DNA from: Phlebopus portentosus
Lineage: Eukaryota; Basidiomycota; Agaricomycetes; Boletales; Boletinellaceae
DNA: 64,000 nucleotides
Assembly (NCBI GenBank): GCA_037892935.1
Contig: JAYXKI010000011.1
Coordinates: forward strand, 1,426,001-1,490,000
Direction of reading: 5' to 3'
Shown here: in pieces, positions 10,524 to 22,058 of the stretch
Numbering within the stretch: position 1 is the first letter of the stretch
How the letters are laid out: every line of letters starts with the position of its first letter
Translations under genes and position numbers: made by a program
Notes under the pieces: model-generated
The model's database searches: none
Seen by the model: the letters and a program-made list of their open reading frames with translations, nothing else
What the model was told of the DNA's origin: nothing

Positions 10524-12672
10524 ATGAGCAAGCGACCGCTCGAAAGTAACGGTGATGGCTCGGCCTCGAAGAAGGCGAAAAGGTGCGGTCGTTCATTTCG
10601 TCGGCTGCTTTTTGTCTGATTCGTTTTCTTTGCAGTGATGCTGTAAGTCCCGTCTCTTTCTCAAGGTGAATATCTTCAACCTAATCCCTGACATTGTTTC
10701 TATAACCTCTTTCAAATCGGCAGGCTCCTTCAACGCTCTCTTTTCCGGGCTCAGCGGTATGTGCTTCGATTCTTAATTGTCGATTCTTATTTCTTACTCT
10801 GTGGCTAGATTTCTCCAGATGAGCTCATCAGGCAGAAACGTGCAGAAATTCAGGCCAAGATCAAAGCCATGACTGGCAAGAATGCAGCCCTACCTAGCGC
10901 GGCAGCCCCAGTGGCTCCCCCGAAACCTGCAATTCAGGCGCCGAAACCCTCAACGAGTCCCGCCGCTGCTGAAGAGCTGGCGCGACGCGTTGAAGAAGCG
11001 AAGAAGAGAGTTGCTGAAGCTCAGCATAGAATGGCTGCGAAGGATAATCCTTATCTGGTGAGTATACGAATAATTCAGACGTACGTGCATTGTCTGAACT
11101 TGAGTGACAGGCGGTAGCGCAAACTGGAAAGAAGAGAGCGCAGCCATCTGAGCCAGCACCTCAAGGAGCGGGACTCAAAATGGCGGCGCACCCTTTGCTT
11201 CTGGATATGGCCGTTCCAGCCCCTCAGTCAAAGAAAGATAAGTATAAACCGATGCAGCCGAAGTTCGCATCGATCAAGGCAAATGTGCGGAACACTCCGA
11301 CTTCGACTCCTCCCCCGGCTGTTGTCCCTTCACCCGTTCCGGAAGTCAAGGCGAATCCGTATGCCTCTCAAGACGCCGCGTCCGGTTCGTTTGAGGGTGC
11401 TGCCCCAAAAGAGCGTGCCTCTCGCTCATTCCGCTTCAATCAGAAGGGCAAATATGTCCAAATAGCGAACAAGGTCCGTCAAGAAGCACAATTGGAAGAG
11501 CTTAAGCAGCGTATTGCGGAAAGCGCGCGTAAGGCGGGTCTGGATGGCGAATTCGAGACCGTGGAAAAGAACATCAGAGTGAGTCTCTGAAGCAATTTAC
11601 GATAGATTCCAACTAACTCTGCTATCAGCGGGAAGCTCCACCGAATGCAGAATGGTGGGATATGGCGCTGTTGCCCAACAAGACGTACGGCGATCTGGAA
11701 GCCGGAATATCAGCGCTCAATATTCGTACTGCTGATTCCCCAATCACACTTTACGTGCAGCATCCCATCAAAATTCCTGCGCCCGGCGACAAAGACAAGA
11801 TTGAACTTAAGCCACTCATGCTTACAAAGAAGGAGCAGAAGAAGATACGGAAACAACGCCGGCAGGCAGAGCTGCAGGACAAGAACGACCGCATCCGTAT
11901 GGGTCTCCAACCACCTGATCCTCCCAAAGTCCGCCTTGCAAATCTTATGAAAGTCCTAACGAGCGATGCCGTGCAGGATCCGACACGCGTCGAGGCCAAA
12001 GTACGGCGAGAGGTTGCGATGCGTAGGCATAATCACGAGAAGATGAATACGGAGCGCAAGCTGACGGATGAACAGCGACGCGAGAGGATAGAGAATAAGA
12101 AGCTCGAAGAAGAGAAGAAGGGTCTTGTCGGGTCTGTTTTCAAGTTAGTGTTGTGACTTCAATGTTGCACGGTATCCTAATAACTCTTTTGCAGGGTCAA
12201 AACATTGTCCGATCCTTCGCATCGCTTCAAAGTACGCAAGAATGCGGAACAATTGAACCTAACAGGCATCGTCATCTTCCACCCTCAGTTCAGCATGATC
12301 TATGTCGAAGGAGCAGCAAAGTTCATTCGTCAGTATAGGCGTCTCATGCTACATCGTATTCACTGGACAGAGGCATCGCGAGCACGAGGGGGAGAAGTAG
12401 AATACGAAAAGGCTGAGGATGACGAGGCAGGAACGAGAGCTACGAGCGTATCAAAGCAACCGGAGCAGGAGGACGAGTTTGGTGAGGCGTCGCTTGAGGA
12501 TAATCGGTGTGATCTGGTCTGGGAAGGCCAACTGCGAGAACGCATCTTTAAGACGTTTCGTCCGAAGAGCTGTCCAACAGACAACGCAGCGAAGGAGGCT
12601 TTGGGTCCGAAGATGGCCGGTTTCTGGGACCAGACAAAGAATTGGAAGCCTGAAGAAGTAGAGTTATTCTGA
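10524..12672 (+). CDS. PRP3: U4/U6 snRNP protein Prp3
   Basis: The start ATG at 10524 gives MSKRPLESNGDG. Exons are 10524-10582, a 7-base microexon 10636-10642, 10724-10756, 10809-11057, 11111-about 11578, about 11631-12142 and about 12195-12672. The microexon is needed to keep frame into the conserved ISPDELIRQKRAEIQAKI segment. Further marks are FRFNQKGKYVQIANKVRQEA, a block with PEAEWWD-like spacing (NAEWWDMALLP), and HPIKIPAP, then the basic region with LTKKEQKKIRKQRRQAE. The C-terminal DUF1115-type domain has LNLTGIVIFHPQFSMIYVEG and ends in an acidic, Trp-containing tail. Prp3 binds the U4/U6 duplex in the tri-snRNP and is essential for splicing in yeasts. It is divergent from MRPL16 and ends convergent with the GH12 gene. 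Confidence 0.93.
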
Positions 12673-13027
12673 GGATTATGTTTACCTTTCGTATGTCGCC
12701 TGTACATTTACGTTTGCAATACATCTAATTTAGAGCGTGGTTCGTCGCAGTGCTTTCCTGACCAGTGTATTGTTCGGTCAAATAATGGATGGGTACAGTA
12801 TGTATTCTACCTACGAGCTCTGGATGTATTGAATTTTTGGCAAGACACTCGGGCGAGTGTCACGAATTCGAATTGCATAAATGTTTCCTTGTGTCCATGC
12901 TGCTATCAGAATTCAACTTTGTTCACACTGGTATATTGGGGGATATACACAAACGGGAGTAGTTCTTTATCGTAATTCAACGAAACCAGTTCAGCAGCAT
13001 ACAGCGTTGTAAGTCGAAACGCACAAT
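12673..13027. other. Convergent intergenic region, no gene seen
   Basis: These 355 bases lie between the stops of PRP3 and the GH12 gene. They are AT-rich, with no open frame or repeat that I recognise, and presumably hold both 3' untranslated regions. Confidence 0.6.
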
Positions 13028-14216
13028 TCATAGTGTCGCGATGGCGACGCTATAGCTCTCGGTGAGCAGATCCGCATATCCAGTGAATGGCTCGGTTCCA
13101 GCCTGGATGGAATGCAAGTACTTGTTGCGGAAATGATTCAGCACCGTGTCCAAGAAGACAATTCAATAACTGGCTAACCTGACTGGAGGACATCCCTTGA
13201 TTTTCGATGAGATATCCTACGAAAATTGCTCAGTATGCAAAACACACTCAGTACACGGATCAGCGTACGGGTGTACTCGTTCAGGTCTGCGCTGAAGGCT
13301 TGCTCGTCTCCATCGAGGATAACAAACGAAAGCACCTCCCAGTTCTGATTCGGGCCTCTCCAAAGATCCCAGTTATGCCCTGCTAGGCTTATAGGGCTTG
13401 TAGCCGGAGAACCGACTGGCTGGACTCTAGAGACGATCGTAAGATGAGCTTCAAAAAGGCAAAGATCAAAACAAGATGCCATACCCTCCTTTGCCGGATA
13501 ACCATATCATGCTGAAGTTATCTATCGTTAGTAAGGTTCATCAAATTTCGTCGAGGAAGCTACATTTCATAGGCGGGATTGGGAAAAGCTGGTGTACCGG
13601 ACGTCGTGGGACCAATCCAGAGATCGTATCTTTTGTCAATGTTAGCAAGAAGAAGCATTTAGGACGAAGAATACCCGTACGCGACGTTAACGCGGATGCC
13701 TGGAGACTGTACTGTATACCTCCAGTCCCATGTTGTCGGAGCTGAGACGACGCTTCCAACCTTTGGTATTGCGCGAGACGTTAGAGAGCTGTATGTTGAA
13801 TCCGAGAGCGAATTTACGTACTTGAACACCCTTTGCTGACAGGTGCTCGACGTTCGGATCTGTATTAAGACAATCGTCCGATCTGGGTAAAGCGGTGTGT
13901 GGGGCGGACAATAAGTTTTCGTACAGGCTTTGACACTGTTTTCGTTGTTAAACCAGGTCCATGCAGTGCTCCACGAAACAACATCGTCATTTGTGCTGAT
14001 AAACGTCGAATTCTGGTTGCCTACACCAGAATCTGTTACGTAACCTGATGAGACGATCTCTTTCAGAGAGAAAACGAGTAGCAGGAATAACACACCGGCG
14101 CCCCAGAGGTTCTGACAGAGTAAGTAGTTACCAGCTGGTAGACAGTCATCTCTGCCAGTTATTGTCTGAGCAAGTGCTCCGGCGGAAAGAGTTGCGAGAA
14201 CTAGATGAGTACGCGT
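13028..14216 (-). pseudogene. GH12 endoglucanase/xyloglucanase with ACG at the expected start
   Basis: Reading on the minus strand through about nine short exons gives a GH12 protein. The order is signal peptide (LVLATLSAGALAQ), GRDDCLPAGNYLLCQNLWGAG, WSTAWTWFNNENSVKAYPNVE, APTTWDWRYT, VAYDLWIGPTT, YEIMIWLSGKGG (with the E of the GH12 YEIMIW motif), GHNWDLW, EVLSFV, and YLHSIQAGTEPFTG before TGA at 13028. The second catalytic Glu of GH12 lies in QAGTEPF. The family hydrolyses beta-1,4-glucan or xyloglucan outside the cell. A TATAAAAG box on the minus strand at 14269-14262 sits ~46 bases upstream of the expected start, but that codon (14216-14214) is ACG, with an in-frame TAA four codons before it. 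It may be a start-loss pseudogene, a non-AUG start, or have an unseen first exon. Confidence 0.8.
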
Positions 14217-14868
14217 GACGGATGTTTACAAAGTCGCTTGGGTTTACAATCAGAATCCCATCTTTTATACGGGCTAGACAGATCGCTCGCCAAGAAGACC
14301 GAAGCGACCAACAACGTTGCCCAATACTTCCTGCAAAGGCGAAGATACCGAGGATTTTCAATGGTCGTCATGATTTCCCTGAACGGAATATATGGAGAAA
14401 TCATTGAATTGTGCAAGCGACTTTTCTCCGTAGACAGGTTCTAAAAAAGACCCAAGAACACTGGACTACGGTACGATACTGGACACATGAACGAGAAGGC
14501 CAAGTATCTCTAGATCTATTCCGTTGTGAACGCCGTCAGAACACATCTACTGGCTTCATGTGTCCTGCCAGCATTACTGTAAAGAGTAGATATTACCTCA
14601 GGAGATTTCTTAGCTGGAGTTGAGGCATAAACGTAGACAAGACCCGGGAGCAGAGAAGACTAGACGGTCAAAATACATTTTCGTATTTAGGTTAGGCCAC
14701 AACAAGACCGAGTGAGGATTGGTTATGTAATGTGTGATTTGATAAGGTGACGTGACCGACGCGTTTCAGCCAAAAGCCTGCAAAAGCGCGTCGCGTCTTC
14801 TTTCTTTCTTTCGTCTATCACAAAAGTGCTTACTGCTGCTGGCATAAAATAATCAAGCAGACTTCAAC
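14217..14868. promoter_or_regulatory. Divergent upstream region of the GH12 gene and MSH2
   Basis: These 652 bases hold a TATAAAAG box on the minus strand at 14262-14269 facing the GH12 gene. They also hold an ACGCGT (MCB-type) hexamer at 14759-14764, about 105 bases before the MSH2 ATG, with CGCG-rich sequence at 14785-14795 and a CT-rich tract at 14796-14815. MCB boxes mark MBF-controlled G1/S genes, including MSH2, in ascomycete yeasts; extending that to this fungus is inference. The open frames here are shadows. Confidence 0.5.
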
Positions 14869-17800
14869 ATGGCACTGATGTATGGCAAGGAAAAGAACGA
14901 GGATCATGAATTTGGTCCGCAAATTTCTGTTCAAGCTTTGTGCATAGTGCACTTCTAACCTCATGATACGCTTTTTTGTCGACAGACCAAGTAGACGTCG
15001 GGTTTATTTCGTTCTTCAGCAAGCTCCCACCGAAGCGCGCGGACACGATTCGCCTCTTTGATCGGCGCGATTTTTTCTCTGCTCACGGGGACGATGCAAT
15101 GTATATTGCCATGCATGTTTTCCGTACCCAATCCGTACTCAAGTATCTCGGCTCTGGAGGCAAAGCTAGTGGCCTTCCTAGCGTCACTATGAGTAATAAC
15201 GTGGCCACCGCCTTTCTCCGTGATGCACTCACGGCTCTGCAGCTCCGTATTGAAATTTGGACATCTGAGGGAGGCAAGAAAAACACAAAATTCAAATTAG
15301 AGAGGGAGGTATGGCGGCCTTGTTTTATTTATTTATTTATTTTCTGAGAAATAAGTTTGACTCGTTTACTCGTAATCTGGTCCGCAGGCATCCCCGGGTA
15401 ATCTCCAAGCGGTAGAAGATCTCCTCTTTATCAATACGGACCTTCTTTCCGCTCCAATTGTTATGGCAGTGAAGATTGGTGCATCGTCGACGCTAGGCAT
15501 GTCTTCATTTATGCTGGAAATTCAGTTAATAACGATATACATGAGTAGCCGGACCATCCAATGCCAAGTCTAAGACCGTCGGAGTGGCATTTGCTGACAC
15601 ATCTGTGCGAGAGATAGGCGTCTCGGAGTTTGTGGACAGTGACTTATTTTCGAATGTGGAGGTAATTCTGGGTTGATTTTATGTCAGTCTATGCTCGCTC
15701 ATGATTGTTTAATCATATAGTCACTAGTGATACAGCTCTCGGTGAAAGAAGCAGTCATACCAATGTCCTCAAAGTCAGGCAATACCGATCGAGATCTTGA
15801 GCTGAACAAGCTCAAGGGAGTCTTTGAACGCTGCGGGGTTGTAATAACGGAGCGAAAACAGAGTATGATTCATGTTTTGGCTTCGCGGAGGAGTAGACTG
15901 GCTTACCAATATTCTGGACAGGTGATTTTTCTGCGAAGAATATTGAACAGGATCTCGCTCTTCTTGTTAAATCCGAAGCTGATGTAGATATCACTGCAAC
16001 AATACGTGAGTCACGGGGGGTTGTTATTCCGATCGCTGCATGACTGATATATGCAGCCGAGCTGAACTCGACGTCACCCGCGTCTTCCGCTCTAAGTGCC
16101 TTAATTTCATACCTGTCTCTTCTCGGCGATACTTCGAATCACAATGCTTATACTCTCAAAACTCATGACTTGTCTCAGTTCATGAGACTTGACGCAAGCG
16201 CTCTTCGAGCCCTCGGTCTAGTTGGCGATGGGGTGAGCTTGATTTACTATCTTAAGTATACAACTGCTGATTTATATTTCAAGACGACAGCAGGAAAAAA
16301 TACGACACTCCATGGTCTTCTAAATAAATGCAAGACAGGCCAAGGCACGCGTCTGCTGAGTCGGTGGCTCAAGCAGCCTCTGGTAAATCTCCACGAAATC
16401 CGTGAGTACCCGCGTTATCATCCGTCTTTGTTATTCTTTATGACACGTATCAGAAAAGCGCCTAGACCTGGTCCAGATCTTCATACACGATTCTAACATG
16501 AGGCGGACATTGCAGGTGAGTTTTCTTTCCTTTTTCTCTTTGAAGAAGCAATATCACCATTACTGAACTGAAGTAAAGGATGATTTTTTGAGAATGATGC
16601 CGGATATGCACCGGATCAGCAAAAGATTCCAGAGATCAGTGGCAACGCTGGAAGATGTCGTCCGGATATATCAGGCTGCACAGAAAGTATGGCGCCATTG
16701 AGTGGAGGAGCCGGCACTTATGATAATCTTTTGCAGCTGTCTGGTTTGATTGAAGCACTAGAGGCAGTGGAGACAGAAAATGTTGACCACACTCGACTGG
16801 TAGAAGAAGTCTATCTGGTTAAATTAAAGGTTCCAGTTAATTGCCAAGCCTGCCAAGGATCAATAACTAATTGATGCATGACAGGAACATAGCCAAAATC
16901 TCGAGAAATACTCGGAGATGGTGGAGCAAACACTCGATCTCGACGAGCTCTCATCACATAATTTTGTCATTAAACCGGACTATGACGACAAGTTACGAGA
17001 ACTCGCGGATAAACTCATGGAAATCCGAGATGGACTGGATACGGAGCATCGAAAGGTCGGCCGTGAGCTCAGTTTGGAACTTGACAAAAAATTGCATCTG
17101 GAGAACAGCCAGCAATATGGTTACTGCTTCCGTATTACAAAGTCCGTAAGTACAAACGTGCATTTATCGGATTGTGTTCAGTCGTCTTATATCTGAGCTA
17201 TTGTGTCTAGGACGCTAAGGTTCTGCACGATCAAGAAGGCTCTATCGAGTTAGGCACGAACAAAAGCGGGGTCTACTTTACCACTAGAAAGCTAAAGGAC
17301 CTTGCTGCCGATTATCAAGAGATCACTGATTCATACTCAAGAACTCAGAGCGGTCTTGTGAAAGAGGTTGTCATCATCGCGGGCAAGTACGAAGTGTATT
17401 GAAGCCGTGAATCGTACTTATGCATCTCCTGTAGCAACCTACACACCTGTTTTGGAAGCTCTAGATGACCAAATAGCTCATCTTGATGTGATAATAAGGT
17501 GAAGTTTATGACCAAGTCTCCAGTTGCATACGCTAAAGAAAGCATTTACTTAGTTTTGCTCACGTTTCCGTCAATGCACCTGAAGAATATGTAAGGCCGA
17601 AATTGTTATCGAAGGGTCCGTTGAAACGAATGCGACGTTTTCGGTTCTCATCGTTCTTTTGTAGGTGGAGGAAGCCTCATACTGAAGAATGCTAGACATC
17701 CGCTCCTGGAAGTGCAGGACGACATCAGCTTTATACCCAATGATAATGAAATGATCAAAGGTGAGTACGACATATTAGGGAATGCAGAAGAGTGCCTGAA

Positions 17801-19039
17801 AGAGCAAAAGGGGAGAGCGAGTTTCAGATTATCAGTAGGTCTACTCTCTATCGATGTGAATCGCCTCTCTAATCGTCTTCCAGCGGGTCCTAATATGGGC
17901 GGGAAGAGCACATACATCAGACAGGTAGATGCTAGTCTCTTCCCCCGCATATTTCTGCTTGACTCAACTCACGTTTGAGGTTGGGGTGATTGCTTTGATG
18001 GCCCAGACTGGCTGTTTCGTGCCTTGCTCGGAAGCTCAATTGCCGATCTTTGACTCAATCCTCTGCCGCGTTGGAGCCGGGGACAGTCAATTGAAAGGCG
18101 TCTCGACTTTTATGGCAGAAATGCTCGAGACGGCAACGATCCTGAAGGTTTGAGTATTCCTTAGTGTGCAATTTCGGAAGCTGATGCGGGGCATTTCATA
18201 GTCAGCGACACAAGACTCCCTCATCATCATTGATGAACTAGGGCGAGGTATATTTGCAGTCGTTCCGTGCCGATCGATGTTCTGATATCTTTTTAGGCAC
18301 TTCAACTTATGACGGCTTCGGTCTTGCTTGGGCGATCTCAGAGTGAGTTTACTCTTTGGTTCTTCTGGATGGGACGCTGATATCATTTTTCAGACATATA
18401 GCGTCACAAATACACGCCTTTTGTCTTTTTGCAACTCATTTCCATGAATTGACCGCACTAGAGCAACAAATTCCTCATGTCAAGAACTTACACGTCGTTG
18501 CGCATGTATCAAAAACAGGCGAATCAACCCACGACCGTGACATCACATTGCTGTACAAGGTAGAACCAGGTGAGAATTCCCACGGGCTTGTCTACTTGGG
18601 AGCTAGTTTGATTCATTTTCTTGTTGCCAAAGGGATATGTGATCAGAGTTTCGGTATTCATGTAGCTGAGCTTGCTAACTTCCCGGAGAGTGTCGTCAAA
18701 GTACGCAGTCATTTCTCCTTTTGTTCTCTTCTTGTTTGACGTGTTCCCTCTCAGCTTGCCAAAAGGAAAGCAGACGAACTAGAGGACTTTGGCGGTGAAC
18801 ACGAAAAAGAGCATTCGCATCCGAACGAAGTGATAGACGAGGGCAGCAAACTTGTCGAGGAGATTCTTCGCGAATGGGGACAACGATGCTCTGCATCTGA
18901 ACAAGATGGCGGAGACGTTATCATGGATGATGACGAGAAAGTGGAGAAGGATATCGCTGTGCTCAAAGAGTGCATCGGAAAATACCAAAATCAGATTGAA
19001 GGCAATCCGTGGATCCAGTCTCTTCTTGCAACGCTGTGA
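14869..19039 (+). CDS. MSH2: DNA mismatch repair ATPase Msh2
   Basis: A many-exon gene from ATG at 14869 to TGA at 19039. The N-terminal domain shows [32 protein letters not shown] and [14 protein letters not shown]. The core shows LRALGL and [25 protein letters not shown], and the clamp shows YGYCFRIT. The ATPase domain has [15 protein letters not shown] (Walker A), [32 protein letters not shown] (Walker B) and FATHFHELT. By family knowledge it forms MutS-alpha with Msh6 and MutS-beta with Msh3 in the nucleus. All joins I could follow keep frame, so the gene looks intact. One intron (15497-15548) appears to use a GC donor. Some exons are very short, and the Walker A region is built from three. 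It is convergent with TRM4 (165-base gap). Confidence 0.95.
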
Positions 19040-19204
19040 AGTGAAGCATTGTTATTGCTCTATGAATTGCTATTGTCTGCACGATTGCTATCATACCGTA
19101 TCATATTGCTGTCGCATGTAAATAGTCTAGTCATCTCAATAGTCATCTTCAGCAGCTTTTTATTTTATTTAAAAGTTTTGGTTGCTCTGAGATTGACGTA
19201 CTGA

Positions 19205-21982
19205 TCACGATACATCCTCCACCTCGTCACCGCCTGCATCAACATTTTCATCGACCTCAATCATTGCGTCCTCTTCCTTCGCTCCCTTTTCCTCCCGCCG
19301 TTTTGCAGTCTGTCGACCTGCGACAGTAATATCCTCGCCGAAAAACCTCAGACTCAAGGCACTACGCGTACCCGAATCAAGCGGAAGAACACTTCTGAGA
19401 AAAAGCACCTTACCTCTTGGCCCTCTTGTCAATCATCAGACTCACCGAAACCTCCGACTTCCAAAGCGGAAGGAATAGGTCGTGTGAAAGACTGAAACGT
19501 CGTGTCAGCTTAAGCACAGCGCGACTCAAACATGCAGACAACAGACCTGACATGACCATAATCGCCAGGGGCAAAGCGGATAACATAACTGCCTGAGACT
19601 GAAAACGTACCGCGTCATTAGCAGAGGCACAGGAAACCGACCATTACTTACGACATTTTCCAATCCTCGTCCGAAATGGCTCCTCGAATGTCGAGCAGAG
19701 CGGATAATACGCCTCAAGCATCGCACGCAACTCTTTCACACCACCAATAAGAACGGACTCCTGGTCAATATACTGCAGGAGTGCAAGCAATCCCTCATGC
19801 AGTACACGGAACTCAACCTGCTCCACACTTGCCGACGCCGTCTCGCCCTCCGCCTGTTTTCGTTTTCTTCTCGTGTTTCCGAGCTCTGAACGCCCGAATA
19901 ACTTGACACCTGCACTAATCAAACGCATCCTTTTGTAGTCCGTCTGAAGCATCACCTCTCTAACCATATTATTAACGAGGTACAATGACCGGATTGGGGT
20001 TCCGGCGGCATTGCGGACGTATAAGTTTGAGCGAGGAAAGGTATCTGAAAGTATCATTTTTTCCCTGCAAGCGGAGTAAACCAGTTATCAATGCAAAAAT
20101 GAAAGAGGCGGACGAGTGGAGAACGAACGAACACGCAAGACTGTACGATCGGGTCGTTTGGAGAGACAAACGTATATGGATCCTCCTTGAACGTCCCGAC
20201 AATCTCGGTAGTAACAGGCTCTTCCTCAACACGGGCATCGACCGTAGGTGGCCATTCGGCATCCTTAAACTCCACCTCATCGTGAAGGAGTTTGGCTTTC
20301 TTTGCAGCCCGTTCTTCAGCGGCAGGTCGAGACTTAGTTCCATTCGATCCTTGTGCCTCAATAGGCCGCTTCACCTCTGGCTTTGGCGGGGGAACAGCAC
20401 GAGGGGAAGGATCGCGTCTTTGAAGTACAGCCACGAAAAATCCACCTGTGTTTTGTAAATGAGGATATACTCGAACACTAAATCAAACCAAAAGACCACC
20501 TTCAGATCATACAAAGAAGAGAGTGAACGGCGGGCTCTCACCAGCGTTCCAAGTGCAGATCGCCCGTATTCTCTGGAGGCCACTGGGTCTTGAGCATCTT
20601 ATTTCGCACAGGTCGACCTTTGGTTCTGTTCTCTACACCTTTCCTGACCTCGTCTTCGGCGTTGTCGGCATTGTCAGCGCCTTTTATGGCTTCTTTTTCG
20701 GTTTCCGTACCGTCTTTAGTAGGGGCTGGGCCCGTAGCAGACGCCTCCAATGCAGCGCAGTACTCCTCATACGAAGAACAAGAAAGGTCAACGTCTCGAC
20801 CCACAGCGGGTCTCCATGATGACATGCCTGGACGTCGAATAAGAGATGGGAGCGTATCAGATACATCAACCAGCTCGAATCCTGTGCAAGTCATCTTCCG
20901 TTTGAAATACAAAAACCGAGAATCTGCTTACCAGGGACACTATTCAAGGCCGCCGCAACGACTGCTTCGTTTTCCACGGGATTCAGAGAACAGGTTGAAT
21001 AAACAATCCGCGGTCTATCGTCCGGGGCTGCATCGTACTTGAGGTTGCGCATGGCTCGTTGCAGTATTCTCAACTGCAGCCTATATGTAGATGAGATATT
21101 GGAATGTTAGAATAGACGCGCATACATACGAATGCAGGCCATTCCCTTCCAAGGGGTTCCATTTTGCCCAAATACCGATATTTTTCCTCAGCGTGCCGTC
21201 ACCAGAGCAGGGTACATCAGCCAGAATTTTGTCAAACTTGAGAGGCCTTTCTTTGCATTTCAAAGCCGGGAAGACAGACGCGTCGAGGTTCGTGACCATC
21301 AGACCTGATGAGGGTAGTCGGGAGCAGGTATGAACAAGCAAATGAGCGCGCTTCTGATCGGAATCATTGGCGATGAGAATCCCAGTTGGCGGGTCCATCG
21401 CCTCTAGCAGCTGGGACGTCTTCGAGCCAGGTGCAGCGCATAGGTCAAGCACGCTGTGATGCGGTCGGACGTCGAGGAAGAGAGGCGGCAACATGCTGAC
21501 CGCCTCCTGGCGCGAAATATTGCCCACCTCGGTCTCGTACACCAGAAACTCATGAAACTTCTTGTACTCCGGAGACCTCTTGAGCTCCTTCTTCGCGAGG
21601 CCGACGTGCCATGCAAGTCCATCAGGATACCACGGGATAGGTTTTGGGACAGGTAGCGGTTCACCGTCCAAGCGCGCGGCTTCCAACTGCGGGACGAATT
21701 TGTTCTTTATAGCATCAGTGAGCACGTCCTTCATCTGCCTGTGCGCCGCTATGCGGAACGTCGACGGCAGAGGCTGGCGCAGAGCATCCAAGAACGCGTC
21801 CCATTCGTCCTCTGGCAAAATCTGCTGAGCCTTGTAGTATTTCTCGAACCGCTCGTTGGACATCTCGAGCTCATTGTTCCTGTCTATATGCCTCGTCTGC
21901 GCGCGCTTTCCTTTCTTCTGTATTTCCGTTGATTTTTCGTGATTTTGTGGAAGTAGAATTGACTTACTTTTCCGCGTGCCAT
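19205..21982 (-). CDS. TRM4: tRNA (cytosine-5)-methyltransferase Trm4/NSUN2
   Basis: The start is the ATG at 21982 (MARGK, followed at once by a GTAAGT intron), and the main exon begins near 21863. Domain marks in order are a PUA-like/N1 region (PIPWYPDGLAWHV), the SAM-binding motif VLDLCAAPGSKTSQLLEAM, ANDSDQKRAHLLVHT, LADVPCSGDGTLRKN (first catalytic Cys), and VYSTCSLNPVENEAVVAAAL (releasing Cys). This NOL1/NOP2/Sun family enzyme makes m5C at several tRNA positions in the nucleus. The C-terminal part has FTRPIPSALEVGGFG and LSLRFFGEDITVAG, ending in an acidic tail at 19205. I could not close the frame across the last junction (about 19370-19440) with an ordinary intron. It starts 76 bases from the divergent EF-hand-like gene. 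Confidence 0.9.
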
Positions 21983-22058
21983 TGTCTGTCTACGTCGTCG
22001 TAGTTGGTTGGAGTCAAGACGCGCTTCCTTGCTCTTGCTTACTGCCGCCATCAATGCA

